Assembly: GCA_014843695.1 (NCBI GenBank) | Contig: CM026394.1 | Location: 40,284,368 to 40,348,367 of the forward strand | From: Archivesica marissinica | Taxonomy: Eukaryota > Mollusca > Bivalvia > Venerida > Vesicomyidae | DNA: 64,000 nucleotides | Reading direction: 5' to 3' | Notes under the pieces: model-generated | What the model was told of the DNA's origin: nothing | What the model saw: the letters and a program-made list of their open reading frames with translations, nothing else | Databases searched by the model: none | Program-made: the position numbers and the translations under genes | Shown here: positions 29,499 through 41,315 of the stretch, one piece after another | How positions within the stretch are numbered: position 1 is the stretch's first letter | Layout: the number at the start of each line of letters is the position of its first letter

Positions 29499-29660
29499 AG
29501 CCTGGGTTCCAGTCTGTCGATTTTTCACTTTTTAACTTCTGGCAAAATAGTCTGTCGATTTTTACTTTTTAACTTCTGGCAAAAGGACATGATCAGAAAC
29601 TCAATACGGGCCAATTATTAGTCTCGGTGTTAAAATATATTTATTTGACTGACAAGGCAA
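29499..29660. mobile_element. Dispersed repeat family I copy
   Basis: Begins 'tagcctgggttccagtctgt'. It has a 41-base internal duplication ('ctgtcgatttttcacttttt', 'aacttctggcaaaa') and runs to 'agaaactcaatacgggccaa' and 'ttattagtctcggtgttaaa'. Opposite orientation to the 3403 copy. Confidence 0.6.
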
Positions 29661-29696
29661 CCTATATCGACGCCTGTTACAAGGCTATGTGTTAAT

Positions 29697-29793
29697 AGCG
29701 TAAATGTGGTCATTCGTGTGGGGGGAAACCGGAGTACCCGGAGAAACCATATCTGTCCGATGTGGCGACCACCGTATCATCTCACATACCTCC
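29697..29793 (-). repeat. SINE family C fragment
   Basis: 'gcgtaaatgtggtcattcgt', 'ggaaaccggagtacccggag' and 'tggcgaccaccgta' match the SINE body; the tRNA head is missing. It abuts a LINE fragment. Confidence 0.7.
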
Positions 29794-30389
29794 GAAAGGG
29801 GCGAAACGAAAGATCGACATATCAATTTAAGATCGGCAACAACGTGCTCGAAACAGTTACTTTATACAAATACCTTGGTGTTATCTTCCAGGAAAGAAGT
29901 GACTTTAATGCAAACTGTGGTGCTCTATCTAAAGCAGCAAGATTCATGGTCTGAGTCATGGTCTGAAGGAATATGGATATAAAACTGTTGATACACTTTA
30001 CCATACATGCGTTGTACCCATTCTTGACTACCCTCGAGTTTCCGGTTTCCGTTATGATAAGAAATGATCGGCATTCAACAAAACGAATCTTAAAACTACA
30101 TAGTTTCTAAATGTATGATGTAAATAAAGTAACGTTCCTCTTTTATTCCAAATAATTAGAAATGAATATAACTACGTAAATAATAACGGGCGCTGTCATT
30201 GTTACCATGACCCGAAACCGACATATGTGATAACTGGTACCGGAGTTTTCGTGACCTTTCAGAAAATCAATTTTGCGTAACATCGAATGGGTGTAAATAT
30301 AAAACGAACACATTGTCTGCAGCATGACGATAATTTCTATTATTTTCATGAATATTTCTTTTCACAGTGAACACTTTTACAGTTTAACA

Positions 30390-30538
30390 AGCATGTTCAC
30401 AATGTGGACACCTGAATTCATCACCTAATCTTGTAAACCTGACTTTTGAACAGTAAATGAGGTGGGTCCAATGGTCACATATATCACACTGTGCCCATTT
30501 GTAAGGGCTGTTGATGAATAGTGCCTGCACTTTCACTG
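30390..30538 (-). pseudogene. PHD-like zinc finger fragment
   Basis: Minus-strand frame KWAQCDICDHWTHLIYCSKV then RLGDEFRCPHCEHAC and stop. The Cys2...His-Cys...Cys2 arrangement and the W before H resemble a PHD finger, a fold found in chromatin proteins and in ORF1 of some LINEs. It sits in the sequence that interrupts LINE remnant 1. A possible acceptor (ctacacag) precedes it, so a host exon cannot be excluded. Confidence 0.5.
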
Positions 30539-30543
30539 TGTAG

Positions 30544-30807
30544 GTGGTGGGCTGGCATAAACCTAAAACAAAATTAAAAACTATTCCTTTAAGTACACTA
30601 CACTACAGGACACATCGTTTAGTTGACGATGACAGTAAACCGCTTTATGGACCTCAAAACAATATAAGAGAAGTCTACAAAACTATCTACCCTTACACTA
30701 ATTTAAATTGTAACCCAGTCTATTTTGACCTTCACATTAAATGTCAGGTAGGTAAACAAATAAGACGACGCAAAACAAAACTGGAAATGGCCAATATTCT
30801 GCAGTAA
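30544..30807 (+). other. Open frame of unknown origin, 87 codons
   Basis: Reads HKPKTKLKTIPLSTLHYRTH through NLNCNPVYFDLHIKC to KTKLEMANILQ, rather basic at the end. I recognise no domain. It lies in the insertion within LINE remnant 1 and opposite in strand to the PHD-like fragment. Confidence 0.25.
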
Positions 30808-32149
30808 ATCCAATGGACAAATGGTGATGCAATATTGCATTATGAAAGATAGCATGTTTTATACCAATCCAAGGAAAATAACCGATTTCTTACGCCTCCA
30901 AGGATTATAGGGAGCATTTTTGATATGGAAAATGACTTACGGGGTAACGAAAACGAAGGCATCACGATTTGAGGACACTAGAGGATACTGCTCATCCGTC
31001 TGGGGTCTTAAACAGTATCAGCAGTCTGACAATATACAGAATCGTGCCATGCGTTACTTTATGGGGGTGCACAGATTTACACCAGTACTTGCATTGACCG
31101 GAGACATGGGGTGGATACCAGGGTTATACCGGAGATGGTCATCAGCGCTACGCCTTTGGAATCGGCTTGTTCTAATGGATCAGAATAGGTTGACATTCAG
31201 AGTGTTTGAACCAGACTATAGAAAATGTACTAGTAATTGGTGAAACGACATGAAGTCAGTTATGTATACATTGGGGTTCAATGATCAATTCGATAACAAA
31301 ATACCTGTTAACATTCCGCATGCTAAATCACTGATAAACCGTCATTATTCACGGGTTTGGTCCCATGATGTACAGAGAATGTCTAAATTACGTACATACA
31401 GGCTAGTTAAATCTGAATTCAAAACCGAAGAATATCTACTTATAAACCTACTTAAAAATGAACTGTCATTACTTGCACAACTAAGAACTGGGATTCTCCC
31501 GCTGCGTATAGAAACTGGACGGTACATTGGTGAAAGAGTGGATGAACGTATATGTAGACAGTGTGATTCAGGAACTGTGGAATCAGAAATGCATTTTCTG
31601 TTTGACTGTAGCCTGTATAATGCGATACGACGAAGTGTTTGAAAGCCAACTGTCAGACAATGATTTTAACAATAAGTCATTAGAGCAGAAACAGTTGTAT
31701 TGTACAGAAAATTACCCTAGAAAACTAAGTAAATATGTGGTACAGGCCTATCTGTCGAGAAGAAGAACTATTTATACATAAACATGACCATACAACACAC
31801 AATTACACAGTGTATCCTATTTCAATATGGAACATCATCATTTTGCAAAGGAAACGCTGTTCGTAGTTTATCTTTGCTTAATGTCCAACTGTTAACAAAT
31901 CTTTCTCTCATTGATCATATATAAACCATAATTGTTTGAAATCGTATATATATGTATGTTAGTTAAATGTCATTAACTGTAACTTTGTATATGAGGTGAC
32001 TTATAGGCCCACTGGGTCGGGTGCAACATTTTGTATATGAGGTGACTTATAGGCCCACTGGGTCGGGTGCAACATTTTGTATATATTTGTTTGTTATTTA
32101 TGTTTAATGCACATGTCACTATAATAAAATTTCTTATCTATCTTATCTA

Positions 32150-32228
32150 TCTACTTCCCGGTCCGAGGATAGAACCCGGGTTGCATTGGTGAGAAGCGAT
32201 TGCGCTAACCACTGTGCTAATCGGACAG
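32150..32228 (-). repeat. SINE family C head fragment
   Basis: Minus strand 'gattagcacagtggttagcg' and B-box 'gggttctatcctcgga'. The body is missing; it abuts the (tatc) end of LINE remnant 1. Confidence 0.7.
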
Positions 32229-32416
32229 CCTACATATATAATGATTATTGATTAATAAACAATTGTTATAATAGTGACTGTGACTAAATTATGTTAAGTA
32301 GTCCGTGTCTCGTTTGATTGTAATCATTGATAAGTAATAACAGATAACGATATTAACTAGCTGGCCCCAATTCCACAGGAATCAGAGCCGTACTTAACAA
32401 AGATAGATACTTAATA

Positions 32417-33630
32417 GATCATTTCAAGAAGGAGTATTTCCCTCATTATGGAAAAACGCTAATGTTATTCCTCTATTTAAAAAGGGTTCGGCCGAAACTC
32501 GTAGTAACTACAGACCAATTTCACTTTTGAGTTGTTTAGGTAAGGTTATGGAAAGAGTTATTTATAAACATATTCACAATCATTTGATTTTTAATAACCT
32601 TATATGCTATAACCAGTGCGGCTTCAGACCTAATCAGTCTAGTGTTTATCAACTGATAGAAATTTATCATCAAATATGCCAGACCTTAGAATCAAAACAA
32701 TTTATGTGCATGATCTTCTGTGATATTTCTAAAGCTTTTGACAGGGTTTGGCATAAAGGTTTATTATTTAAATTGAAACAAAATGGTATAACTGGAATGT
32801 TATTAAGCTGGATAGAAAATTATTTATCAAATAGGACTCAAAATGTAGTAGTAGGTATATCTAGCATATCAAACAGTGAAACTATTAGCTCTGGTGTACC
32901 ACAAGGATCGATCCTTGGACCTTTATTTTTTCTCGTTTATGTTAATGATATAGCGGACAATTTATTAAGTATAACTAGGTTATTTGCTGACGACACATCA
33001 TTGGCCCAAACGACATCAACTATTCAAGATCTAGAGGGAATACTGAATCATGATTTGAGGTTAATATCCGATTGGTCTAAACGTTGGTTGGTACATTTTA
33101 ATCCCAATAAGACAGAAGCTCTGTTCTTTAGCACCACTAGGGAACAAAACTATCCAGTATTATTTTTTGATGGGATTCAGTTTGCTGAACACCACAAACA
33201 TTTAGGTGTAACTTTAAGCAACAATGGTAAATGGCACGAGCATATAGACAATATTTTTAAATCAGCATCAAAGGTACTAAATTTAATGCGAGCGTTAAAA
33301 TTTACAATCAACAGGAAAACATTAAATCAAATTTATATATCTTATATGAGGCCACTGTTCGAATATGCTGCAGTAGTATGGGATAGTTGTACTGAACTCG
33401 ATAATAATAGACTAGAAAAATTACAATTTGAAGCAGCTCGTGTTGTCACTGGTTTAACTCGATCAGTTTCTATAAATAACTTGATAGAAGAAATAGGCTG
33501 GATCTCCTTAAATGATAGAAGAAAACTTCAGAAATTAGTCATAATGTACAAACTTAAAAACGGTCTACTGCCTGAGCATTTTTCAACAATTTTTCCAAGG
33601 GTAGTTGGTGAAGAAAACAATTACAATTAA
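32417..33630 (+). pseudogene. LINE 2 reverse transcriptase
   Basis: The open frame of 367 codons from 32527 is preceded in frame by FKKGSAETRSNYRPISLLS. Motifs in order: GFRPNQSSVYQ, FCDISKAFDRVWHKGL, SSGVPQGSILGPL, then FADDTSLA with both active-site aspartates (about 32985), HFNPNKTE and HLGVTLSNNGKWHEHI. The frame ends at 33628-33630 by a one-base loss in a T run, just before the C-terminal segment. The catalytic core looks intact. Confidence 0.92.
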
Positions 33631-34102
33631 GAAATGCCGATAATTTCATACAGCTCTCTTCTCGAATTCCTTTGTACCATCAAGTGTTGATTTATGGAAT
33701 ACATTAACAGAGAACATCCGAACATCACCTACTTGATCTAGCTTTAAGTATCGACTGAAATGTACTTCATATTACTACAAAGGTTCAAGATCTCTAACCG
33801 TTCTCCAAACACGCTTAAGAAATGGCTGCAGTAATTTGAATGCGGACTTATGTAATAATCACTTAAAAGATGACCCGATTTGTGACTGTGAACGTGGCGT
33901 CGAAGATGCCGAACATTATTTTTTCAAATGCCCTCTGTTTTTAAATCAAAGGATAGCAATATTCAGAGATACACGTCAATATCATCCACTTAGTGTAAGA
34001 ACTCTACTTATAGGTAAAGAAGAACTCTCAGATGAAGAAAACCTAAGTATTTTTAATTCAGTTCAAAAGTTTATACATGATTCTGCGAGGTTTTCAAATT
34101 AG
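33631..34102 (+). pseudogene. LINE 2 C-terminal segment (Cys/His tail), frameshifted
   Basis: After at least two frame changes and a stop near 33735, the frame 33836-34102 reads NNHLKDDPICDCERGVEDAE then HYFFKCPLF. This is a CxC...HxxxxC pattern common at the end of LINE ORF2. It closely resembles 35905-36140. Confidence 0.8.
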
Positions 34103-34379
34103 CGTAATAACAGTATTTCTATTTCTTATTTTGCGTGGGGGGTTTCGAGGTCGCGGACCGGGGCGAGCATCACACGAGCACATTCACGTGAATACTTCTG
34201 CTGGCATTTTTCTTTAAAATAACATATCTTTTTCTTAATTGTACTTTTGTAGCCATAATCTATTTCTGTAAATGAATTGTATTGGGGAGGGCCGTTTTAT
34301 AATGTGTATAGCACTTGTGGCCCAAACCTTTTGCTGTATATATTTGGCAATAAATTATGTTTAAACAAAAAAAACAAAG

Positions 34380-35160
34380 TCCTCAAGTTGAACATGTTGC
34401 ACAATTTAAGCATTTCCAAAAGCTAAATGGCAAATATTCTAATGGTCCATTCACAAAGAGTTGTGTGCACAAATGCATGTCCTCATTTATATGAAACAGT
34501 TGGCAGTTTCTTACGGAGATTGGTGCACCCAAGTACTGGTTATCCGCTGGAGCCTGCACAGGAAAGGTGTTGTTAGGTAAACTGCCCACCGGCGATATAG
34601 CCCAAAATGGTGCTGATGCAGGCGTAAAACCCGAAATATAACATAACATATAACATAATTTATCCTACATTATATATCAGGCACTTTATCAGACCACAAT
34701 CAAGCAAGTGCTATTTGAGATAGTAGTGAAGGCCATATCGATAGCACATAATGCACCCAGTTGACCCCTTCATTGTCTATATGAAGCGTTATTTTGTTTT
34801 TGGAGGAGACAACTTTCGTATTTCTGTTCTTTGTACGTATTCAATGGCTATTTAAAAGTTGGAACAAGATACAACACTTAGGCCCGTAACGTTCACATTC
34901 AGGTAGTTCGGCTTAAATTCCTGTCAGCATGTGTTTATGTCAGACACAATACAAATAGAAATCAATGTTTCATCAGTTGATCAATTGCTGTGCAGTTCAT
35001 TTGACTGATAACCACTCCCTCACCTACAACCTACAACCATGATGCAAGCATTGCTCTGTCATTACGTTCCCAGTGAACAAATCGAATAATTTCATAGCAT
35101 GTTTGCTTCAAGACCCCAAGATCACTATATGACTTTCGACATTTGATATCAGAATGACAC
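34380..35160. other. No firm element; possible repeat end near 34560-34640
   Basis: The stretch 'gcgatatagcccaaaatggt' and 'gctgatgcaggcgtaaaacc' has the look of a retroposon 3' end, but no second copy is in the window. The rest is unremarkable intergenic DNA. Confidence 0.3.
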
Positions 35161-35162
35161 AA

Positions 35163-35330
35163 GTGGAGCCGTTACGATTGTACCCTTAGGCAAGGCATTT
35201 AAATTCCACGTTGCCTCTTCTCTCTCCCTCGAGGCGATGGATTCCATCAGGAATGAGGTCTCGAGAGTGATTAAGATAAGTTGTAAGAAATGATTTTATA
35301 ATCGAGCTAAAATAAATGTGTATACACTAA
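35163..35330 (+). repeat. SINE family A, head-less copy
   Basis: Starts at 'ggagccgttacgattgtacc' and runs through 'ttgcctcttctctctccct' to 'tcgagagtgattaagataag' and 'aatcgagctaaaataaatgt'. The tRNA-like head is missing. Confidence 0.8.
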
Positions 35331-35399
35331 GCACAAGTGTTGTCCTGTGGGTGGCCTCTTAATATAATTCTGACTTTATTGCATAAGCATATAATTTTG

Positions 35400-35875
35400 T
35401 TTACGTTTATTTATCGTCGCTACCTGTTGCCCATATGAGCGACGCCTCCTGAAGAGATTAGTCATTTTAGATGTTTGGATATGGATAGTGCATGATACAG
35501 ACAGATATCCATTCCAGTCTCTTTTTTTAATAATATTTTATTGCATTTTTTCATACAATACATTACATATATACATACAATACTAAGAACAAATCAGAGA
35601 TTAATATGTAATTATATGATTGCAGTATACGATACATTTGTTTTGTCGAGGGGAAAAAAGCAAATGGGTTGGGCTACAAGTTATAACAACATTATTTACA
35701 GCCCTCCCCGTCTCAGGTTCTCTTACGTGTACAGTGTAAAACACCGACACAAAACCTCGGTTTTAAGTACCATTTGAAAGACTGTTAATATTATTAGGGT
35801 CAGGCGGGGGATCGAACCTGCGTTCCCTGGATTCACAGTCCAACGTGTTAACAACTGGACTGCTTACCCGTCTGC
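35400..35875 (-). repeat. SINE family B split by a LINE 3' end
   Basis: The SINE outer part runs 35400-35515 and resumes at about 35712 ('gttctcttacgtgtacagtg') to the tRNA head ending near 35870. The inserted piece is described separately. Confidence 0.82.
35515..35735 (-). mobile_element. 5'-truncated LINE 3' end nested in SINE B
   Basis: Minus strand: 'gacggggagggctgtaaata', 'gttgttataacttgtagccc' and an A/T-rich end 'attaaaaaaa'. Related to the 3' UTR of LINE 2 (34280-34377) and to 54330-54420. Confidence 0.7.
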
Positions 35876-35904
35876 ATACGCATACTATCACTGAGGTGGA
35901 CCTT

Positions 35905-36140
35905 ATAAACAACAATCGATGCAACAATTTAAACAATGATATTTTCTTTAACCATTTGCGGGACTATCCAATATGTTTATGCAATCAAGGTATTGAAGAT
36001 GAGGAACACTTTTTCTTCAAATATAATAGATATAGAATTGAACGTCATTCACTTTTCGTAAATACTCGTAGATTCCATCCACAAAGTTCCATAACATTAC
36101 TTCACGGTATAGAGTCTTTAACAGACTATACCGAACATTA
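35905..36140 (+). pseudogene. LINE C-terminal fragment leading into the 24-bp array
   Basis: Frame reads NNDIFFNHLRDYPICLCNQG and IEDEEHFFFKY through NTRRFHPQSSITLL to SLTDYTEH. The second cysteine of the usual HxxxxC tail is replaced (FFKY). Homologous to 33836-34050. The last codons ('gactataccgaacattaa') are already the first unit of the minisatellite. Confidence 0.82.
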
Positions 36141-37417
36141 AACCACATAATATACCGAACATTAAACCACATACTATACCGAACATTAAACCACAGAATA
36201 TACCGAACATTAAACCACATAATATAGCGAACATTAAACCACAGAATATACCGAACATTAAACCACAGATTATACCGAAGATTAAACCACAGAATATACC
36301 GAACATTAAACCATTGAATATACCGAACATTAAACCACAGAATATACCGAACATTAAACCAATGAATATACCGAACATCAAACCACATACTATACCGAAC
36401 ATTAAACCACAGAATATACCGAATATTAAACCACAGACTATACCGAACATTAAACGATTGAATATACCGAACATTAAACCATTGATTATACCGAACATTA
36501 AACCACAGAATATACCGGACATTAAACCACATAATATACCGAACATTAAACCACAGACTATACCGAACATTAAACCAATGAATATACCGAACATTAAACC
36601 ACAGAATATACCGAACATTAAACCAATGAATATACCGAACATCAAACCACAGACTATACCGAACATTAAACCACAGAATATACCGAACATTAAACCAATG
36701 AATATACCGAACATCAAACCACATACTATACCGAACATTAAACCACAGAATATACCGAACATTAAACCACAGACTATACCGAACATTAAACGATTGAATA
36801 TACCGAACATTAAACCATTGATTATACCGAACATTAAACCACAGAATATACCGGACATTAAACCACATAATATACCGAACATTAAACCACAGACTATACC
36901 GAACATTAAACCAATGAATATACCGAACATTAAACCACAGAATATACCGAACATTAAACCAATGAATATACCGAACATCAAACCACAGACTATACCGAAC
37001 ATTAAACCACAGAATATACCGAACATTAAACCAATGAATATACCGAACATCAAACCACATACTATACCGAACATTAAACCACAGAATATACCGAACATTA
37101 AACCACAGACTATACCGAACATTAAACGATTGAATATACCGAACATTAAACCATTGATTATACCGAACATTAAACCAAAGAATATACCGGACATTAAACC
37201 ACATAATATACCGAACATTAAACCACAGACTATACCGAATATTAAACCACAGAATATACCGAACATTAAACTACATACTATACCGAACATTAAACCACAG
37301 AATATACCGAACATTAAACCACAGAATATACCGAACATTAAACCACAGACTATACCGAACCTTAAACCACAGAATATACCGAACATTAAACCACAGACTA
37401 TACCGAACATTAAACAG
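36127..37417. repeat. 24-bp minisatellite, about 54 units, 336-bp higher-order repeat
   Basis: Unit 'aatataccgaacattaaacc' plus 'acag', with positional variants. The rare 'cgattg' variant occurs at 36455, 36791 and 37127, exactly 336 bases (14 units) apart, and neighbouring variants keep the same order in each block. Because 24 is divisible by three it is open in one plus frame (NIPNIKPQ) and two minus frames (WFNVRYIL, CGLMFGIF). No promoter, start context or domain supports a protein. Confidence 0.95.
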
Positions 37418-37494
37418 TAAATTCCGTAACCACGTATCCTAGCCTTGGAACAGGTGTTGACATAATGTGCCTGGTCAGTTATATAAATATATTC

Positions 37495-37845
37495 AGTTAA
37501 CACCCAAACCGTTAATTGGGCCGTGTTTAGTTTCGATAATTGGGCCGTGTTGAGTTTCTGATCATGTCATTTTGTCAGAAGTTAAAAATCGACATACTCT
37601 TTTTATAAATTTAAACTTTATTTATTTTACGACGATTGCGAAGCAAGTTTTAACAACTTATATTAATCACTCTCGTTGGACCGGATGAAAGCGTATATGT
37701 GGTCATTTGTGTGGGAGGAAACCGGAGTACCCGGAGAACCCCCACCTGTCCGATCTGGCGACCACCGTAAGCATCTCACATAAATACCGATCCAAGGATC
37801 GAACCTGGGTTGCATTGGTGAGATTCGACAGACTGGAACCCAGGC
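37495..37845. mobile_element. Dispersed family I copy containing a SINE C
   Basis: 'gggccgtgttgagtttctga' and 'gtcagaagttaaaaatcgac' on the left, 'tcgacagactggaacccagg' and 'cta' on the right. A SINE C interrupts it at 37612-37828. Confidence 0.65.
37612..37828 (-). repeat. SINE family C with tail, nested in family I
   Basis: Minus strand from 'caatgcaacccaggttcgat' to the tail 'gttaaaacttgcttcgcaat' and 'cgtcgtaaaataaataaag'. Its A-box side is lost at the junction with the family I right end. Confidence 0.8.
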
Positions 37846-38029
37846 TAGCCATATCCAAGCATGTTTTAAAATGACCCCGCGTCACTATCAAAGCACGTAT
37901 TCATAAGACACAGGCGTCTGTGTATTAGCCATATCTCTATATAGTTGACATATTATACTTGAATCGCGTGATACGAAGTCGAATCGCGTGATACGAAGTC
38001 TCATGAAAAGCGCAGCTGGATTTTTCTCT

Positions 38030-38420
38030 TACGGTTGTATATACGAAAATGCATTTTCATGACAGGCAGTGTATAGTTTTTGTGTTTTTTGAGAAATTAT
38101 GAGAATACTTCAGACTAGTTGATGTGTAGAAAAGATGTGGTATAAGAATTCAGGCCATTGCAAACTGAATGTTGGTATACTGTATTATTTGGCGGAGGAA
38201 TACAGTGTGTACACACATTGACGTTATTCACATGTGAGCATTGGCTATTTCAAATTTAATATAGTTCTGGTGTGTTTCAAGGCTGATTTGAATACCTCTT
38301 CACAGTGGATGTGGTATCAGAAGAAATGCAAGATTGGAAATATAAATGAACAGACTGTATGTTTTTACTTTTTACGGTGTATTTAATAAGCAATTTATTT
38401 GTTGTTTTACAACCTTACTT
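38030..38420 (+). repeat. Dispersed repeat family J, copy 2
   Basis: Inverse of 18645-19135. Shared 'atttggcggaggaatacagtg'-like, 'attcaggccattgcaaactg' and 'catgacaggcagtgtatag' blocks. Confidence 0.65.
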
Positions 38421-38457
38421 ATTAAACGGCGGTTTGCTAACGTTAACACTATGATAA

Positions 38458-38622
38458 CAGTGCCGTAACCAGAAGCTGAAAATAACCGAGGCAAACATGT
38501 TATGGGGGTACGGGGGCATGTCCCCACAGCCGGAATATTATTTTGTAGATGTCTGTCTGTGCATTCCTTTACGTGTCATTACTTGCCAAATTCTAATTCG
38601 CCTCAGTGCGGCTACGGGCCTG
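38458..38622 (+). mobile_element. MITE M5 copy 1 (internally deleted)
   Basis: Starts cagtgccgtaaccagaag and ends gtgcggctacgggcctg. Flanks gataa / tataa are a near 5-bp duplication. Shorter than the other copies (165 bp). Confidence 0.75.
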
Positions 38623-39802
38623 TATAACTGTGCATATGTATTATAGTTTATTTATTCAAACTGAAGAAAGAAACGCATTAAGGAGACTTTAATAAGTCTG
38701 AATATAAGTTGGGTACTCCATTATGATTTTATATGCGGATCATATAATAAAGTGTTAGTGCTTCTTTGGCATCTGTCATTCTTGTCAGACTATGGAGTTA
38801 GCGCCCGTTGAGTCTACAGATGAGCACCGTCTGCTGTTAAATGTAGCCTTGGCTTAAAACCGGTAACTGCTATACTCCGTATTGAGCCTACACCGAGGTG
38901 TAGCTGGAGTATCCTCTCCAGTGCGCTAGCCTGGGCACGCTGAGGAGATATCTGGTTGCCTAATTCGCAGAATCCCCCTCTCGGTCTGATCTGATGTGGT
39001 CCGAACCAATACGTTCGGCATCAGGTTGACTGCAGGAGTTGCCAGAGAAGAAGTCAGTAGAGTTCCAACTGTCTGTGGGGCTCCACTCCAGATTTTCTGT
39101 CGGGGTTTACTCCCTTAGATTTTCTGTCGGGTTTTCTCCCTTAGCCTTCAGCCACCACTAGTAAACTCACAAGGCCGTGAGACTATTTACCCATTACTGG
39201 GCGTCTGTTCATAGGCATCAGGGCGAGTCCATATACCGATTAGTGCTTATAATAATAATTATGCGATCGATTTATGTACATGATAATTTCGAACATAATA
39301 ATTATTGTGTTTTATGCACAATCCTGATATATTGCATACGTTTCGCAAAATATGTATATATATGACATTTTATTTTCAAACTCCAGTAGGTCAATTTATG
39401 ACCCATGAGGTACGACAATAATTTTATACATACAAACTATTAACAAATAGTGGTGACAATTATGTGGAGAAGGCAAAGTATGCAATATAGCATGATTATA
39501 TAATGAACGTATTACAATATCCCTATCATAAACTCACTCAAGTTCTAAATATTTCATCAACGTAAGATAAATACAAAGTCTCATTACATATTATCTAATG
39601 TCTGTATTTCAAAAGCTTTATAAATAAAAACACATCATTTTCTAAGTATTTCAGTATTGCCACCTGTAAATAGATCTGTCAATGTATACATATTTGGTCA
39701 CGTTTCTCAAAATATGTATATAACCGACATGCATTGTGTTTTGGCGATAGACAAATTGAATGTAAAATGTTTTTGTTAATAAAAAATATCTTGAATCTCT
39801 AC
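38623..39802. other. Intergenic; unidentified GC-richer block 38790-39180
   Basis: The block with 'tctgtcgggtttactccctt'-like repeats ('attttctgtcgggttttctc') and 'ccttcagccaccactagtaa' stands out as GC-richer than its surroundings and may be an old retroelement untranslated region. No frame is supported. Confidence 0.3.
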
Positions 39803-40847
39803 TGTGCAAAACCCCAATTTGCACGAAATGTTTATTATTGTTATATATAAATAGTAATGTATTATATAAATACATTAAACTGTTTCTATATATGGCCAAA
39901 TGTTTACCATGTAATATATATATATTTGTATTATGCATAATCGTCTGCTATTATTTTCGCGCCTAAAATTATCAATCTCGCTTCGCGCGGGAAATGACTT
40001 AAGATGTTAGGCCTAATCTCAGTTTATCAAGGCCGTGGGTGCAGGTGTCCAGTTATGTAATACAAAGGCACCGAACTGGTTTGATGGTGTAATATTAGAT
40101 AACAGGCCGTGGTTGCAGGTGTCCAGTTATGTAATATAAAGGCACCGAACTGTTTTGATGGTGTAATATTAGATAACATAACAGATGTTTAGGAATAACA
40201 GATGTTTTAGGAATTGTTATATCATATATACACTGATTCAATCATGTATATAAGAAATGGATTTTATTAACATAAATCAGACAGACTAGAGCCTAACTCC
40301 AGGAGCGAGAAAGGTCGTGATCTCAATCTAGTATATAGAACATATAAACTGTATTTATGATACTTAGATATTATGGACATTATAAGAAATATAACTTATA
40401 AAGATTTGTCGAATAATTAAATTGTTCAGCCATAAAAGAAACATAGAGTTTCGGCGAACCATATAGAAGGTGATTAAAAGTTAATCTAATCAGAAACAGT
40501 GATTAGATTATAGTGATATTGAGTAATGACGGATTAGAAAGATTGGATGTTAAATATACTGTGTAAGCGCATAGTCGGCTCACACAAATGGATTGTTAAA
40601 TAAGCTTTTAATGATACGATGTAGATATATATAGATCACTGATTATATATATATGGATATTTCTGATGCCAATTTAAACAAGATATTATATAGAAGAAAT
40701 GTAATACTGTGTTGAGTTATCATTAATACATATAATAACGAAGAAACCCCCTAGACAACTCCAGCGAGTCTACAATAGGATAGACCCTGGTAAGAGCCGT
40801 AGCAACCGAGACATATATTACGAGAAGAAAAAGGAGAGTTTGCGACA
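39803..40847 (+). repeat. 5' LTR of retrotransposon 2
   Basis: TGTGCAAAACCCC ... TTTGCGACA. It contains a 75-base tandem duplication ('ggtgtccagttatgtaatac', 'aaaggcaccgaac') at about 40031-40180. A TGG two bases after its end (attgggggctc) is a plausible primer-binding site start. Confidence 0.92.
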
Positions 40848-41315
40848 ATTGGGGGCTCTTGCGACAATTGGGACGCTCATCCGGGATTGGAAATAAAGAA
40901 GAAATGACATATCGTGACATATTGTGAAGGACACTAGAATTTATATATGGAATATTGTGAAGGACACTAGGATTTATACATGAAGAATACAAGGGACTAT
41001 TACTTAACGTGGGAAAACAGAAGTGCATGCGAGACAGTGTTAGAATTTGGAAATAAGTGAAAGACGTCAACGAATTATTAAATTAATGAAATGGATTAAA
41101 TTATTGGAAATGTGCAAACTTTGAATATGTGATAAATTATATATTGGATTAACGGACGAGACAGACTTCGGTAAGTACCAGTTTTCTTTTCAGAGAGGCT
41201 TAATATTATCATTAAAATTATATTAGTGATTTACTTCCTTTTATTGAACTCAATTCTATAATACATTTGGAGATACATTCTGGGGATTAAAAATTTTGGG
41301 AAATAAAAAAATAAA

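Larger units (their letters stand above)
29797..32130 (+). mobile_element. LINE remnant 1: RT C-terminus and tail, interrupted
   Basis: The part 29797-30045 reads YKYLGVIFQERSDFNANCGA and LSKAARFM, the end of a LINE reverse transcriptase region. The part 30955-31780 continues with WGLKQ, NRAMRYFMGVHRFTPVLALT, GDMGWIPG and LRTGILPLRIETGRYIGE, then the Cys/His tail CRQCDSGTVESEMHFLFDC. Between them lie about 900 unrelated bases. Stops at 31241 and 31639 and a frame change mark decay. The 3' region holds a 48-base tandem duplication (31985-32085) and ends with (tatc) repeats near 32150. Confidence 0.85.
32360..34377 (+). mobile_element. LINE 2 (CR1/Jockey-like), 5'-truncated, nearly intact RT
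   Basis: From the fingers of the reverse transcriptase to the 3' UTR. A final aataaa-like signal and an A-rich end ('aaacaaaaaaaacaaa') lie at 34350-34377. The 3' UTR piece 'gagggccgttttataatgtg' and 'gtggcccaaac' also marks reverse-oriented ends at 35515-35735 and 54330-54420, so at least three relatives are in this window. Confidence 0.85.

Noticed and set aside
36017..37503. 395- and 461-codon minus frames and the 368-codon plus frame as genes
   Set aside because: Three overlapping open frames from the 24-bp array. The membrane-like CGLMFGIF repeat is a by-product of the unit sequence.
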